Assembly (NCBI RefSeq): GCF_025643255.1
Contig: NZ_CP087112.1
Span: 2,852,001-2,916,000, forward strand
DNA length: 64,000 nt
Source of the DNA: Halomonas sp. 7T
GTDB lineage: Bacteria; Pseudomonadota; Gammaproteobacteria; Pseudomonadales; Halomonadaceae
Direction: 5' to 3'
The notes beneath the pieces were generated by a model, which worked only from the letters and a program-made list of their open reading frames with translations, did not search any database and was not told the DNA's origin. The stretch's first letter is position 1; each line of letters opens with the position of its first letter. Positions 17,825 through 27,329 of the stretch are shown piece by piece. The translations under genes and the position numbers were made by a program.

Positions 17825-19986
17825 AACTCTTCCCACTCCTCTGCAGAGGCCGATTGTCGCTTCACAAGCGGCGCTGGCGATGTCGTGCTATTTGGCTTCG
17901 CAGACAGTTTGTGCGCAGCAGCAGGTGCCCCAATAGCGGCGGGCATGGGCTGTAGCGATCGTTGATGGTTTAACCGAAAGGCTTCCACGGATAGCGCCAG
18001 CAAACCCGCTTGATGCTCTAACGCCGCTGCCGCTCGCGCGGTTTCCTGCATGCGGCTCGCATTTTGCTGGGTCGTTTGATCCATTTCCGCTACGGCTTGG
18101 TTCACTTCTGCAATACCGCTGCTTTGCTCTTCTGAAGCCGAGGAAATCTCGTGCATAATTTGCGTTACATTACGCGCCGCTTCAGCCACCTCACTCATGG
18201 CCATTTCAGCTTTTTCCACTAATCCGGCGCCTGCGCTCACTTCCTGACTCGAACCATCAATTAATAGGCGTATCTCTTGAGCGGCTCCTGCACTGCGCCC
18301 CGCCAAATTACGCACTTCTTCTGCCACCACCGCAAAGCCGCGCCCATGCTCCCCTGCCCTGGCCGCTTCAACCGACGCATTAAGCGCTAAAATATTGGTT
18401 TGAAACGCAATAGAGTCGATAACATTAATAATCTCAGTCATTTTGCGAGAGCTTTCGGTAATACGCTGCATGTTGTCGACTAATTGCGTCATTAGCTCGC
18501 CGGTTTGCGTGACCCGTGTAGCATTGTTATCGGCCAAGCGGCGGGCTTCTTGAGCGTTATCGCTATTTTGACGAACGGTGGTGGTGATCTCTTCCATGCT
18601 AGAGGCCGTTTGCTGCAGCGAAGCTGCCTGCTGCTCCGTACGCGATGAAAGCTCTTCATTGCCACTGGCAATATCCTGCGCCGCAGGGGTGACCACTTCA
18701 ATGCCGCTTTTGACCTCACCGATAATGCTGCTGAGGCTTTTACGCATGGTATTGAGCGAATCTAACAGGATGCCAATTTCATCACGACGACGCGCAGGCA
18801 CAGGAGCCGCCAAGTTGCCCCCCGCTATCTGTAGCGTAAAGCGCGAGGCGCTTTTTAAAGGCCTGACAATGGCACGTAGCGTAAGCACACCAATCAGAAT
18901 GAGTAGCAATAACCCTGTTGCCAACACGCCCGCCTGGGCGCTCAGCATCGTGGTTTGCCCCTGTTCAGCCTCTATCGCCATGTCTTCCGCAGCAGCCTGC
19001 TTTTGCGCAATCAGCTGATTCACCATGCCTGACAGCGCTCGTCCATCGGTATTCATCACGCGGATGACGGCATCTAAACCGGTAAACGCTTCATAGGTAT
19101 CTTCCGCCTGTAGCACATTAGCCGCTTGCCTCATACCATTAGCTAAGAAGGCTTGGAGCTGCTGATTAAAGGTATCTGCCAGCGGGCTAGCGTTAACGTC
19201 ACGCTGGTAGTAGGCCTCCCAAACCTCAGCCACCTCAGCGGCACGTTCAGCCACGGTTTCGCCTATCTCAAACCGCTCGCTGATAAGCTGCATACGCTCT
19301 GGCTCAATCATCGACTGGCGCGTCTGGGCAATGGTCTGGTCGATCTGCTGTAAACGAATAACATCGCGCAACCCATCATTATTGAGTCGGTCTAACCGTT
19401 CACTGGCAATATTTAGCCCGTAGAGTCCTAGCCCACCACTGACCAGTAGCAGGATGCCTGATACGGCAATCATGCCCACCAGCTTGGCGCGAATAGTATC
19501 CAGGCGCACCCGCTTAAGGCGCTGAATCAGCCCTTTATAACGTATACGCCCTTTATCTAAATAAACCTGTTTCAGGCGGCCCTCACGGATGCCTGCATAA
19601 ACATGCTCGGCATGAGCAATTGCCTCCCGCGATGCCTGAACCCGCACCGAGGTATACCCCACCACCTGCTCGTTTTCTACAATCGGTGTGACGCTGGCAT
19701 CTACCCAGTAGTGATCCCCGTTTTTGCAGCGGTTTTTAACTAACCCACGCCAGGTTTCTCCGGCCTCAACGGTTTGCCATAAATTGGCAAACGCCGCTGG
19801 CGGCATATCGGGATGCCGGATCAGGTTATGGGGCGCACCAATGAGTTCGTCATGACGAAAGCCGCTAATCTGGATAAACGACGGGTTAGCATACGTAATG
19901 CGGCCTTTAAGATCCGTACGCGAGACAAGAAAATCATCTCCCTGTAGCTCAACTTCGCGCTGGGAGACTGGTTGGTTGTTACGCAT
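17821..19986 (-). CDS. PAS-containing (Aer-like) chemoreceptor with extracytoplasmic domain
   Basis: 721 aa. An N-terminal cytoplasmic PAS domain (~15-125; [27 protein letters not shown]) closely resembles the FAD-binding PAS of Aer. Then come a membrane helix at ~172-192, a ~155-residue extracytoplasmic helical region, a second helix at ~350-372, HAMP, and a signalling rod with the conserved tip, ending EEWEEF. Aer itself has no sizeable periplasmic domain, so this is a combined architecture: a cytoplasmic redox-type sensor plus an external ligand-type domain. Aerotaxis or energy taxis is inferred. Its stop overlaps cheR. Confidence 0.93.
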   Translation of the reverse strand: MRNNQPVSQREVELQGDDFLVSRTDLKGRITYANPSFIQISGFRHDELIGAPHNLIRHPDMPPAAFANLWQTVEAGETWRGLVKNRCKNGDHYWVDASVTPIVENEQVVGYTSVRVQASREAIAHAEHVYAGIREGRLKQVYLDKGRIRYKGLIQRLKRVRLDTIRAKLVGMIAVSGILLLVSGGLGLYGLNIASERLDRLNNDGLRDVIRLQQIDQTIAQTRQSMIEPERMQLISERFEIGETVAERAAEVAEVWEAYYQRDVNASPLADTFNQQLQAFLANGMRQAANVLQAEDTYEAFTGLDAVIRVMNTDGRALSGMVNQLIAQKQAAAEDMAIEAEQGQTTMLSAQAGVLATGLLLLILIGVLTLRAIVRPLKSASRFTLQIAGGNLAAPVPARRRDEIGILLDSLNTMRKSLSSIIGEVKSGIEVVTPAAQDIASGNEELSSRTEQQAASLQQTASSMEEITTTVRQNSDNAQEARRLADNNATRVTQTGELMTQLVDNMQRITESSRKMTEIINVIDSIAFQTNILALNASVEAARAGEHGRGFAVVAEEVRNLAGRSAGAAQEIRLLIDGSSQEVSAGAGLVEKAEMAMSEVAEAARNVTQIMHEISSASEEQSSGIAEVNQAVAEMDQTTQQNASRMQETARAAAALEHQAGLLALSVEAFRLNHQRSLQPMPAAIGAPAAAHKLSAKPNSTTSPAPLVKRQSASAEEWEEF

Positions 19987-20054
19987 TAATATGCCTTATT
20001 GTCAGGAGGGTATTGTTATTAGTTCACAGAGCGATACGCAATGTGGAGAGTGGT

Positions 20055-21347
20055 TTAGAACGCTTCCCACTCATCTACCGACGCCGTTGATGCAACTGCT
20101 TTAGACGGTCGCGGCGTGGCATTGGGCAAGGGGGTATGAGTAGCTATCGGCACGGCGCCCTCTGATACACGAAAACGTTCAACTGCCTCGCGTAGGCGTG
20201 CGGCCTCGCTCTCTAGCTCATTGGCACTGCGCGCAGCCTGCTGCACCAGCTGGGCATTCTGCTGAACTACCTGATCCATTTGAGCAACCGCTTGATTGAC
20301 TTGACCAATGCCATTGCTCTGCTCTTCTGAGGCGGCAGCAATTTCATCCATAATATCGCTAACACGCTGAACCGCCGCGACGAGGTCTTGCATGGTCTGT
20401 CTTGCTTGGTTCACGCGCTGCGTTCCGGTATCAACTTTCCCCAGCGAGGCGTCAATAAGCGTGCGTATTTCTTTTGCGGCATTGGCACTGCGGCTCGCTA
20501 GGCTACGAACTTCCTGCGCCACGACCGCAAACCCTTTACCATGCTCACCCGCCCGTGCGGCCTCGACCGAGGCGTTCAGCGCTAAAATATTGGTTTGGAA
20601 AGCGATGGTGTCGATCAGCGTAATTATGTCAGCCACCTGATGGGAGCTAGCGCTGATTTCTTGCATCGTTTCAACAATATTGCCGACCTCTTCACCGCTA
20701 CGCCGGGCCGTTAGTGTCGCGTCACCCGCCAGCTGACTCGCTTGACGCGCGTTATCAGCGTTATGGCCTACCGTAGACGCTAATTGCTCCATGCTAGAAG
20801 CCGTCTCTTCCAACGAGGAGGCCTGTTGCTCCGTACGTGAAGAGAGGTCGTTGTTACCGCTGGCGATATGCTGTGAGCGCTCAAAAATCGAGGCGCCGCT
20901 TTGGCGAACGACCCCTACCGTCTCGGAGAGTGAACGCTGCATATGCGCCATCGCACTATACAGTCGGCCTATTTCGCTATTACCCGGCGAAGTAATTTGC
21001 TGATTCAAATCGCCTTGCGCCATACGCTCAAAATAACCCACCAAGTTATCCAGCGGGCGCAAGACGTTCGCCGTCACCCCCCAAATAACCGCCACAACGG
21101 TGAGCACCGTCATGATGACCACACCAACAAGTATCCAGCGGATGGGGGTTGCAAATGCTGCAAACGCGGCCTGCTGCGACGGTAAGTCGCTGGTCGCTTG
21201 CACAATGGCAGCGCCATGGTGAAGTGCGTAAAGGCCTATGCCGCACGCCAGGACAATGAGGAGTGAAAACGTAGCAAGTACCAGTCCCCAGCTTAAACGG
21301 ACGGTCATATTGCCCATTATTTGACGCACTAGCTGTGTCACACGCAT
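20055..21347 (-). CDS. Methyl-accepting chemotaxis protein with minimal external domain
   Basis: About 430 aa. Two membrane helices are separated by only ~30 residues (ALHHGAAIVQATSDLPSQQAA), so almost no ligand-binding region is exposed. HAMP and a full signalling rod follow, ending VDEWEAF. It may sense membrane or cytoplasmic cues, or signal with partner receptors. The start is uncertain: ATG at 21347 or GTG at 21341 (GGAG six bases before it) would place the basic N-terminus directly before the first helix. The frame stays open to a GTG at 21422, inside the hairpin stem. It lies between cheW and the Aer-like receptor. Confidence 0.92.
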   Translation of the reverse strand: MRVTQLVRQIMGNMTVRLSWGLVLATFSLLIVLACGIGLYALHHGAAIVQATSDLPSQQAAFAAFATPIRWILVGVVIMTVLTVVAVIWGVTANVLRPLDNLVGYFERMAQGDLNQQITSPGNSEIGRLYSAMAHMQRSLSETVGVVRQSGASIFERSQHIASGNNDLSSRTEQQASSLEETASSMEQLASTVGHNADNARQASQLAGDATLTARRSGEEVGNIVETMQEISASSHQVADIITLIDTIAFQTNILALNASVEAARAGEHGKGFAVVAQEVRSLASRSANAAKEIRTLIDASLGKVDTGTQRVNQARQTMQDLVAAVQRVSDIMDEIAAASEEQSNGIGQVNQAVAQMDQVVQQNAQLVQQAARSANELESEAARLREAVERFRVSEGAVPIATHTPLPNATPRPSKAVASTASVDEWEAF

Positions 21348-21412
21348 TACTCCAAGCACAACCCAATAGGCCACAGCACTCCATCGCTCGGGGCTTGGCT
21401 GTTTAGCTCCAA

Positions 21413-21435
21413 CTAGGCACACTCCTTGTGCCTAG
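21413..21435 (-). promoter_or_regulatory. Hairpin with an AGGAG loop between cheW and mcp
   Basis: A perfect 9-bp stem (CTAGGCACA with TGTGCCTAG) closes a 5-nt loop that reads AGGAG on the minus transcript. It begins 11 bases after the cheW stop. No T-run follows, so it is not a typical terminator. It could be a processing or stabilising hairpin, or it could present or mask a ribosome-binding sequence. Confidence 0.55.
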
Positions 21436-21445
21436 CGATCTACTA

Positions 21446-21946
21446 TTAAGATTGGCTAGTGCTATCCACTAGCGCCATTTCTTCGCTGGTCAGAAGCTTA
21501 TCAATATCCACTAGCACCAGCATTCGGTCGTCAAGGCTGCCTAGCCCGCTCAAGAAATCAGACGAAAGCGTCACCCCAAACTCGGGTGCAGGCTTAATCT
21601 GCTCTGGCGTTAGGGTCATCACATCGGAAACACCGTCGACCACAATCCCAACGATACGGTCGGCGACATTCACCACGATCACCACGGTTTGACCGCCATA
21701 CTCGACATTTTCCAGATGAAACTTAATGCGCAGATCAACAATCGGCACAATGACGCCGCGTAGATTCGTCACACCTTTTATGAAATCCGGTGCGTTGGCT
21801 ATACGCGTTACATTTTCGTAACCACGAATTTCCTGCACCTTCAAAATATCAATGGCGTACTCTTCTTCGCCTAACGAAAACACTAGGAATTCGCGATTTT
21901 CTGCCTCTGCAGCGGCTAGCACCGCCTTATTAGCTGCTTGACTCAT
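21446..21946 (-). CDS. cheW: Chemotaxis coupling protein CheW
   Basis: 166 aa. The whole protein is a CheW beta-barrel domain ([36 protein letters not shown] core; [11 protein letters not shown]). It links receptors to CheA in the polar array. Its ATG overlaps the cheA stop by four bases. Length is typical. Confidence 0.96.
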   Translation of the reverse strand: MSQAANKAVLAAAEAENREFLVFSLGEEEYAIDILKVQEIRGYENVTRIANAPDFIKGVTNLRGVIVPIVDLRIKFHLENVEYGGQTVVIVVNVADRIVGIVVDGVSDVMTLTPEQIKPAPEFGVTLSSDFLSGLGSLDDRMLVLVDIDKLLTSEEMALVDSTSQS

Positions 21947-24015
21947 GACGGCTCAGCCTCCTTGTAATAAGCGAGATGGGGATGATGGGTTACTTTACCT
22001 GCTTCTTTTTTGGCACGGCTCAAACGATGCAAACCCGTGATGTCCAAAATCAATGCGACACTACCATCGCCAAGGATCGTAGCCGCAGAAACGCCCGGCA
22101 CTTTGCGGTAATTATCTTCAAGGTTTTTAACGACCACCTGCTGTTGGCCAATCAGTTCATCGACCAACATGGCATAACGACGCCCTTCGCCTTGTACGAT
22201 AACGGCAATGCTCTTCGTCGGGTCAGTAATCGCATTTTCGACGTCTAGCACTTCATGAATGGCGATAACAGGCAGGTATTCATCGCGTACCTTAATGACC
22301 ACATCGTCGCCTGCCATGGCATACATATCCTCTTTGGCAGGCTGAAGCGACTCAAGCACGGTAGAGAGCGGTAAAATGAACGTTTCGCCACCTACTTTGA
22401 TTGACATACCGTCAAGAATCGCCAGGGTCAGCGGCAGCACAATGCGCGTATTGGTGCCTTCTCCTTTCTTGGACTGTATTTCAACACGCCCGCCCATGCC
22501 TTGAATGTTACGCTTTACAACATCCATCCCGACACCGCGCCCTGACACGTCGGTCACCTCTTTGGCGGTCGAAAAACCCGGGGCGAAAATCAGCTGAAAA
22601 ACGTCTTCATCGCTCATTGAGTCGGAGACGTTCAGTCCATTTTCGCGGGCTTTATCTAACAGCCGATCGCGGTCCATGCCCGCCCCGTCATCGCGCACTT
22701 CAATCAGGATATTGCCGCCTTGGTGGCGCGCCGAAAGCGTCAGCTTACCCACCCGGGGTTTGCCAACCGCCTCACGCTCATCGGGCATTTCAATGCCGTG
22801 GTCTAAACTGTTGCGCACTAAGTGTGTGAGCGGGTCGGTGATACGCTCCACCAGACTTTTATCCAGCTCGGTGGATTTACCTTCGGTAATAAGCTCAATC
22901 TCTTTATTCAGCTTACCTGCGGTATCGCGCACCACGCGGGGGAAACGGCTAAAGACAAATTCCATAGGAATCATGCGGATCGACATCACCGCTTCTTGAA
23001 GGTCCCGGGCATTACGCTGAAGCAAGCTCATGCCGTTTTGGAGCGAGCTATTGCCTACAGAGTGATCATCAAGGTCACTCACCGTTTGATCGAGCATTGA
23101 TTGAGTAATAATCAGCTCGCCGACCAGGTTGATAATTTGGTCAACTTTGTCAACGGAGACGCGGATTGAGGAGGACTCAGCGGCGGCTTTTTTGGGCGCG
23201 GCTTTATCACTCGGCTTTTCAGGCGCGGGAGAACTGCTCTCTTGTTTGGCTGCGGGGGCCTGCTCTGGCGCAGAAGCAGCGGCGGGGGCCTCAGCTTTCT
23301 GGGGCGATGCTTGCTCACTGGCTGCGACGCTGCTGATAGCGATCTGCTCAGGCTCAATGATAAAGCACATCACCGCCTCAATATCATCGGCGCTAACGTT
23401 ACCTTTGAGAACGACCTCATAGCGCTTGTCATCGCCTGACTGCGACTGAATATCACCCAGTTGCTCCAGCTCTTCCACCAACAATGTGCGATCTTTATCG
23501 TTGACGTTCAGCAAGGCGACTAATAAGTGTGTTTCGCCCGCTTCCGGGGCATCGCTCTGACTCGTTTCTGCCTTGCTTGGCTGCGGCATGGTTGGCTCGG
23601 GCACTGCAGGTGCGTCGAGCGTTTGACCAATCTCTTCTAGCGCGATCTTTTGTAGAACTTGGCAAATTCGTTCATACGCTTCTTGGTTGGGTTCTTCCTC
23701 GTTGCGATAGGCATCGAGTTGCTCATGCATGATGTCTTTAGCCTCTAAAAAGGTGTCAACGAGGTCCGCGCGCAGGGTCAGTTCGCCTTTGCGTGCATGG
23801 TCCAGCAGGTTTTCGAAAATATGCGTGGTCTTTTGCAACACGCTAAACCCAAACGTTCCTGCACCGCCTTTTATAGAGTGGGCCGCACGGAAAATAGCGT
23901 TTAACTGCTCGCTATCCGGATCATCGACATCCAGTTCCAATAAGTGCTGCTCCATATCGGCTAGCAGCTCTTCCGCCTCTTCAAAAAAGGTGTCAAAAAA
24001 ATCCGCTATATCCAT
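21943..24015 (-). CDS. cheA: Chemotaxis histidine kinase CheA
   Basis: About 690 aa. The P1 Hpt domain carries the phosphorylated His in [13 protein letters not shown] (~46). A P2 CheY/CheB-docking domain lies at ~160-235, then an Ala/Pro/Lys-rich linker, P3 dimerisation, a P4 ATPase ([27 protein letters not shown]) and a P5 CheW-like domain at the end. I choose ATG 24015 because GGAG is seven bases upstream and [18 protein letters not shown] then matches E. coli CheA; the frame extends four codons to a GTG. It lies 43 bases after motB and overlaps cheW. Confidence 0.96.
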   Translation of the reverse strand: MDIADFFDTFFEEAEELLADMEQHLLELDVDDPDSEQLNAIFRAAHSIKGGAGTFGFSVLQKTTHIFENLLDHARKGELTLRADLVDTFLEAKDIMHEQLDAYRNEEEPNQEAYERICQVLQKIALEEIGQTLDAPAVPEPTMPQPSKAETSQSDAPEAGETHLLVALLNVNDKDRTLLVEELEQLGDIQSQSGDDKRYEVVLKGNVSADDIEAVMCFIIEPEQIAISSVAASEQASPQKAEAPAAASAPEQAPAAKQESSSPAPEKPSDKAAPKKAAAESSSIRVSVDKVDQIINLVGELIITQSMLDQTVSDLDDHSVGNSSLQNGMSLLQRNARDLQEAVMSIRMIPMEFVFSRFPRVVRDTAGKLNKEIELITEGKSTELDKSLVERITDPLTHLVRNSLDHGIEMPDEREAVGKPRVGKLTLSARHQGGNILIEVRDDGAGMDRDRLLDKARENGLNVSDSMSDEDVFQLIFAPGFSTAKEVTDVSGRGVGMDVVKRNIQGMGGRVEIQSKKGEGTNTRIVLPLTLAILDGMSIKVGGETFILPLSTVLESLQPAKEDMYAMAGDDVVIKVRDEYLPVIAIHEVLDVENAITDPTKSIAVIVQGEGRRYAMLVDELIGQQQVVVKNLEDNYRKVPGVSAATILGDGSVALILDITGLHRLSRAKKEAGKVTHHPHLAYYKEAEPS

Positions 24016-24058
24016 GCACCGCTCCACATTATCATCATATTTTTGTGACCAGCTTCGC

Positions 24059-24976
24059 TCATTCGGCTATGTCGGCCTGTGGCATGTCTGGCAGTAAGGC
24101 CTCTTCGGGCACTTCGGCCTCAGGTAACGGCACATCAGTGCTAAGAATACCTGGGTCACGAATCGTCTCAGCAATTTCGGGCAACAGTACTAAAAGCTCA
24201 ATACGCCGATTAATCGGGTCTGAAGGAGCAGTGTCAGGCAGCAGCACCCGATCAGCAAAGCCTGATACGCGCAGTAGTTGATCTGGGTCAAGTCCACCCA
24301 CCACCAGCTCGCGCCGCGAGGCATTAGCGCGGTCACTGGATAGTTCCCAGTTGCTGTAGCCTCGATAGCCACCCGCATAGGGCACGCTGTCGGTATGGCC
24401 ACTGATACTAAGGTCATTGGGCAATTCATTGAGTAACGGCGCGATGGTGCGTAACAGGTTGCGCATGTAGGGCGCTACCTGATCACTACCCAGTTGGAAC
24501 ATGGGCCGCTGCTCCGTGTCGAGCAGCTGTATACGCAACCCTTCGCGCGTAAGGTCAAAGCGCATTTGGTTGCGCAGTTGGCGCAGCTCTGGATCTAGCT
24601 CTATGGCCCGCTCTATACGCTGTTGTAAGTCAGAGAAAAACCGCTGTTCCTGCAAACTAGGTCGCGGCTGCAACGACAGATCTACACGGGCGCGCTCTCC
24701 ATCGCTATGCGCTGGATCAGGCCCGCCACCAGGGATAACTCGCGTACTGCCGCCGCGATCGCCGGTCATCGCGGTGATCAGCGGCGTGCTAAAGTAATCC
24801 GCCACGCCTTGGCGTGTTTCATCACTGGAAACACTTAAAATCCACATCACCAAAAACAGCGCCATTAGCGCGGTCATAAAATCGGCTAATGCGATCTTCC
24901 ATGCCCCGCCATGGTGGGCATGAACTACTTTTTTACGCCGAATAACGATCGGGCGTTTATCACCGCCCTTACTCAT
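24059..24976 (-). CDS. motB: Flagellar stator subunit MotB (enteric type)
   Basis: 305 aa. Basic N-terminus, a single membrane helix at ~26-46 with the essential Asp32 (IALADFMTALMALFLVMW, as in E. coli MotB), a plug/linker and an OmpA-like wall-binding domain (SISGHTDSVPYAGG; NWELSSDRANASRREL). The helix strongly resembles proton-driven MotB. Its start overlaps the motA stop by four bases. Confidence 0.95.
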   Translation of the reverse strand: MSKGGDKRPIVIRRKKVVHAHHGGAWKIALADFMTALMALFLVMWILSVSSDETRQGVADYFSTPLITAMTGDRGGSTRVIPGGGPDPAHSDGERARVDLSLQPRPSLQEQRFFSDLQQRIERAIELDPELRQLRNQMRFDLTREGLRIQLLDTEQRPMFQLGSDQVAPYMRNLLRTIAPLLNELPNDLSISGHTDSVPYAGGYRGYSNWELSSDRANASRRELVVGGLDPDQLLRVSGFADRVLLPDTAPSDPINRRIELLVLLPEIAETIRDPGILSTDVPLPEAEVPEEALLPDMPQADIAE

Positions 24977-25842
24977 GCATTACCGGCCTTTTTTGAATCA
25001 CGCACATACTCTTCAAGCTCTGAGAAGCTCGGCCGCTCGGCGGTATGCAGCGCTTTACGACCAAACTCAACGGCTAACTGCGGCGCATACCCATGTAAAC
25101 TCGCCAACAGCGTGACGCGAATGCACTGCAACATTTTTTCGGCTTCTTTTGCTTGCCTATCGGCATAGCTCGCGATTGGGCTAATAAAACCGTATCCCAT
25201 CAAAATACCCAGGAAGGTACCCACCAGTGCCATTGCGATCATTTGCCCCATTTGCTCGGGGCTGGCATCGGCATAGGTCAGCGCTTTAATAACCCCCATA
25301 ACGGCCGCCACGATACCAAACGCAGGCATGGCATCGCCCACCTTTGCTATCGCATCAATGGGAATATGGGCTTCTTGCTCGAAGACTTCGATTTCGTGCA
25401 GCATCAGCTCATCGATTTCCATCGGCTCCATGCCGCCGCTCACCATTAAACGTAGATAGTCGGTCAAAAAGTCCATGATGTGGGGATCGGCAAGTACCGC
25501 CGGGTGCTCTTGGAACAGCGGGCTTTCCTGGGGGTTATCGATGTCGCGCTCGATACCCAACATCCCTTCGCGACGAATTTTAGAAAGTAGCTTGAACTGG
25601 AGCGCCATGAGCTCCATGTACAGGGCCTTATTATATTTTTTGGTGCGTTTGAGCCTAGGTAATATTTTAAACGTGGCTTTAATTGCCTTGCCGTTATTGG
25701 CAGCGATGAATGCGCCTACGCCCGCACCGCCAATAATGAGCAGCTCTAAGGGTTGATACAGGGGGCCTAAGCTACCGCCTGCCAGCACATAGCCGCCAAA
25801 TACACACAATATTACGACCACATAACCTAGGAGAATCAGCAC
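24973..25842 (-). CDS. motA: Flagellar stator subunit MotA (enteric type)
   Basis: 289 aa, four membrane helices with helices 3 and 4 around 165-225 (AMPAFGIVAAVMGVIKAL and VGTFLGILMGYGFI). The N-terminus (LGYVVVILCVFGGYVLAGG) and length match E. coli MotA. It forms the proton channel with MotB and pushes on FliG. The start codon is GTG with AAGGA eight bases upstream. It lies 227 bases after flhC. Confidence 0.95.
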   Translation of the reverse strand: MLILLGYVVVILCVFGGYVLAGGSLGPLYQPLELLIIGGAGVGAFIAANNGKAIKATFKILPRLKRTKKYNKALYMELMALQFKLLSKIRREGMLGIERDIDNPQESPLFQEHPAVLADPHIMDFLTDYLRLMVSGGMEPMEIDELMLHEIEVFEQEAHIPIDAIAKVGDAMPAFGIVAAVMGVIKALTYADASPEQMGQMIAMALVGTFLGILMGYGFISPIASYADRQAKEAEKMLQCIRVTLLASLHGYAPQLAVEFGRKALHTAERPSFSELEEYVRDSKKAGNA

Positions 25843-26069
25843 AAGTAGTGTCCTTGCGATAGCAATTTTTATATCAACGGAATGCCATCCCCTGCTTCAT
25901 CATTATGAAGACATTGGGAGGCCCCATCCCAAGTGAAGCTTAGCCGTATCATACTCATTCACAGGCAATGTTTAATGGAAAAGTACCACTGCCTTTTAAC
26001 GCTAACTATGGAGTAACGGCTGTTGCTATTAGCGGTACGCCTACCTTTAAGTAGAGCAGGACTATATTT
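25843..26069. other. flhC-motA intergenic region
   Basis: 227 bases without a gene. It should hold the motA promoter. I found no good sigma-28 match (no GCCGATA on the minus strand). A small dyad, TTGGGA with TCCCAA, lies at 25914-25932. An AATAGC-type stretch near 26030 could belong to an FlhDC box, but the match is too loose to claim. Confidence 0.4.
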
Positions 26070-26603
26070 CTATACCGGGCGCTCCCGGGTCTTGCGTGTT
26101 TTTCCGGCACGCGAAGGTGGTTGGCAGATACCGCACACATAATCATGTGACGGGCTATGCGCATGAGCCACAAAGCGTCCACCGCACCGAGTGCATGTAT
26201 TTAACTGCAGCAAGTCACTCTCAAAGAAGCGTACCAGTGTCCATGCCCGCGTTAACCCCAGCACTGGCTCCACGTCTTCAAGTGCTATTTGTTCTTCATA
26301 AAGCCGATACGCTTTAACGAACGCATCAATACGCTCGCAGCAAGTATCTTGTTGTAAACTTGCATAAATATTATAAAAAAGGGATGAGTGAACATTGGGT
26401 AACCATGTAACAAACCAATCTGCCGAAAAAGGCAACATCCCTTTAGGAGGCGACATGCCGCGCACTTCCTTATACAGCTTAATTAGGCGGGTACGGCTTA
26501 GATCCGTTTCCGTCTCTAACACCTGTAAACGTGCGCCTAATTCAATCAACTCGATTGCCAGCTGTACTTGATGCATTTCATCAACCAAGCTTTTCTGGCT
26601 CAC
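26070..26603 (-). CDS. flhC: Flagellar master regulator subunit FlhC
   Basis: 177 aa. Helical N-terminal part and a C-terminal zinc site with two Cys pairs (CTRCGG and YVCGIC). FlhC forms the FlhD4C2 activator that binds class 2 flagellar promoters and recruits sigma-70 RNA polymerase. Its ATG overlaps the flhD stop by four bases. A basic tail (KTRKTRERPV) ends the protein. Confidence 0.95.
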   Translation of the reverse strand: MSQKSLVDEMHQVQLAIELIELGARLQVLETETDLSRTRLIKLYKEVRGMSPPKGMLPFSADWFVTWLPNVHSSLFYNIYASLQQDTCCERIDAFVKAYRLYEEQIALEDVEPVLGLTRAWTLVRFFESDLLQLNTCTRCGGRFVAHAHSPSHDYVCGICQPPSRAGKTRKTRERPV

Positions 26604-26932
26604 TCTGCCCCTCCGTTGGGTAATGAATCAAACGATTCGCAGGCTGATAATAGCGATGCATGCAAACCCGAAAGCCCTTGATCCCTGGGGTTTTCCATAA
26701 TTTGCCGCAAACGCTGCCCGCTAGTTTGACTAAACCGACACACTAATTGATTAGTGCGTGCCAACTTTGTCAGCTGCCATGCGTTAAGTGAAACGAGTAA
26801 ATCTGCCAGTTCGCCATCAACTTTCAGGCGAAACATGGCGGCTTCTCGATCTTCACTTAGTAGACGCTGGGCAAGAAGCAAGTACGCTAAGTTTAATTCT
26901 TCAATTTCATCAAGAAAGTTTGATTGGCTCAT
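26600..26932 (-). CDS. flhD: Flagellar master regulator subunit FlhD
   Basis: 110 aa, helical, with typical FlhD features: N-terminal LDEIEELNLAYLLLAQRLL, a central LLVSLNAWQLTKLARTNQL with a helix-turn-helix-like turn, and a short C-terminal tail. With FlhC it is the class 1 master activator. It follows the fhlB gene by about 100 bases; the gap is AT-rich but no clear sigma-70 promoter could be assigned. Confidence 0.95.
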   Translation of the reverse strand: MSQSNFLDEIEELNLAYLLLAQRLLSEDREAAMFRLKVDGELADLLVSLNAWQLTKLARTNQLVCRFSQTSGQRLRQIMENPRDQGLSGLHASLLSACESFDSLPNGGAE

Positions 26933-27035
26933 AGTGTTCCATCGAACGACACAGGCGCGGTTTTATAAACTTTATAATGACGCCATGGGTGACTTTTTCC
27001 ATAAGCCTCATGGTTGCACACAACGTCTACATTGG

Positions 27036-27329
27036 CTACTTGCTCTGCTCACGATGGCTTATTGTCCCCTCAGAAAGCTCAAATACCCACACTAGCAACT
27101 CCGCCACAACCTGATATAGGCTCGCTGGCACTTCAGCATCCAAATCTAGCTGCATCAACAGCGCCACTAGCTCAGGGGCATCGTGCACGTAAATTCCTTG
27201 CCGCTGCGCTTCTGCCATAATCCGCTCAGCCAGCTCTCCATACCCTTTTGCCACTACCCGGGGAGCCTGATCCCCCTCCTGGTAGGCCAGCGCAACAGCT
27301 TGGCGACGACGATCACTGGGCGTCCTCAT
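27036..27329 (-). CDS. fhlB: Stand-alone FlhB C-terminal-domain homologue (FhlB)
   Basis: About 97 aa, homologous to the cytoplasmic domain of FlhB after the autocleavage site: AVALAYQEGDQAPRVVAKGYGELAERI parallels AVALSYQEGSMGAPRLVAKGADAVAARI of the flhB in this window. It has no membrane part and no NPTH. Similar small proteins (FhlB, YlqH in Bacillus) pair with a FliK-like protein, and here one is encoded directly upstream with a short overlap. I take ATG 27329, since GGGAGG lies a few bases before it. The role may be to substitute for the FlhB C-terminal fragment in export switching. Confidence 0.85.
   Translation of the reverse strand: MRTPSDRRRQAVALAYQEGDQAPRVVAKGYGELAERIMAEAQRQGIYVHDAPELVALLMQLDLDAEVPASLYQVVAELLVWVFELSEGTISHREQSK

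Noticed and set aside
20125..20160. GCCGATAG on the minus strand within a receptor gene
   Set aside because: No -35 match at 11 bases and no gene start downstream.
22401..23422. Plus-strand open frames of up to 142 codons opposite cheA
   Set aside because: The opposite strand encodes well-conserved CheA domains; the frames show no conserved motifs.
26285..26310. GCCGATAC on the plus strand as a sigma-28 -10 box
   Set aside because: It is inside flhC, faces no gene and lacks a TAAAG box 11 bases upstream.
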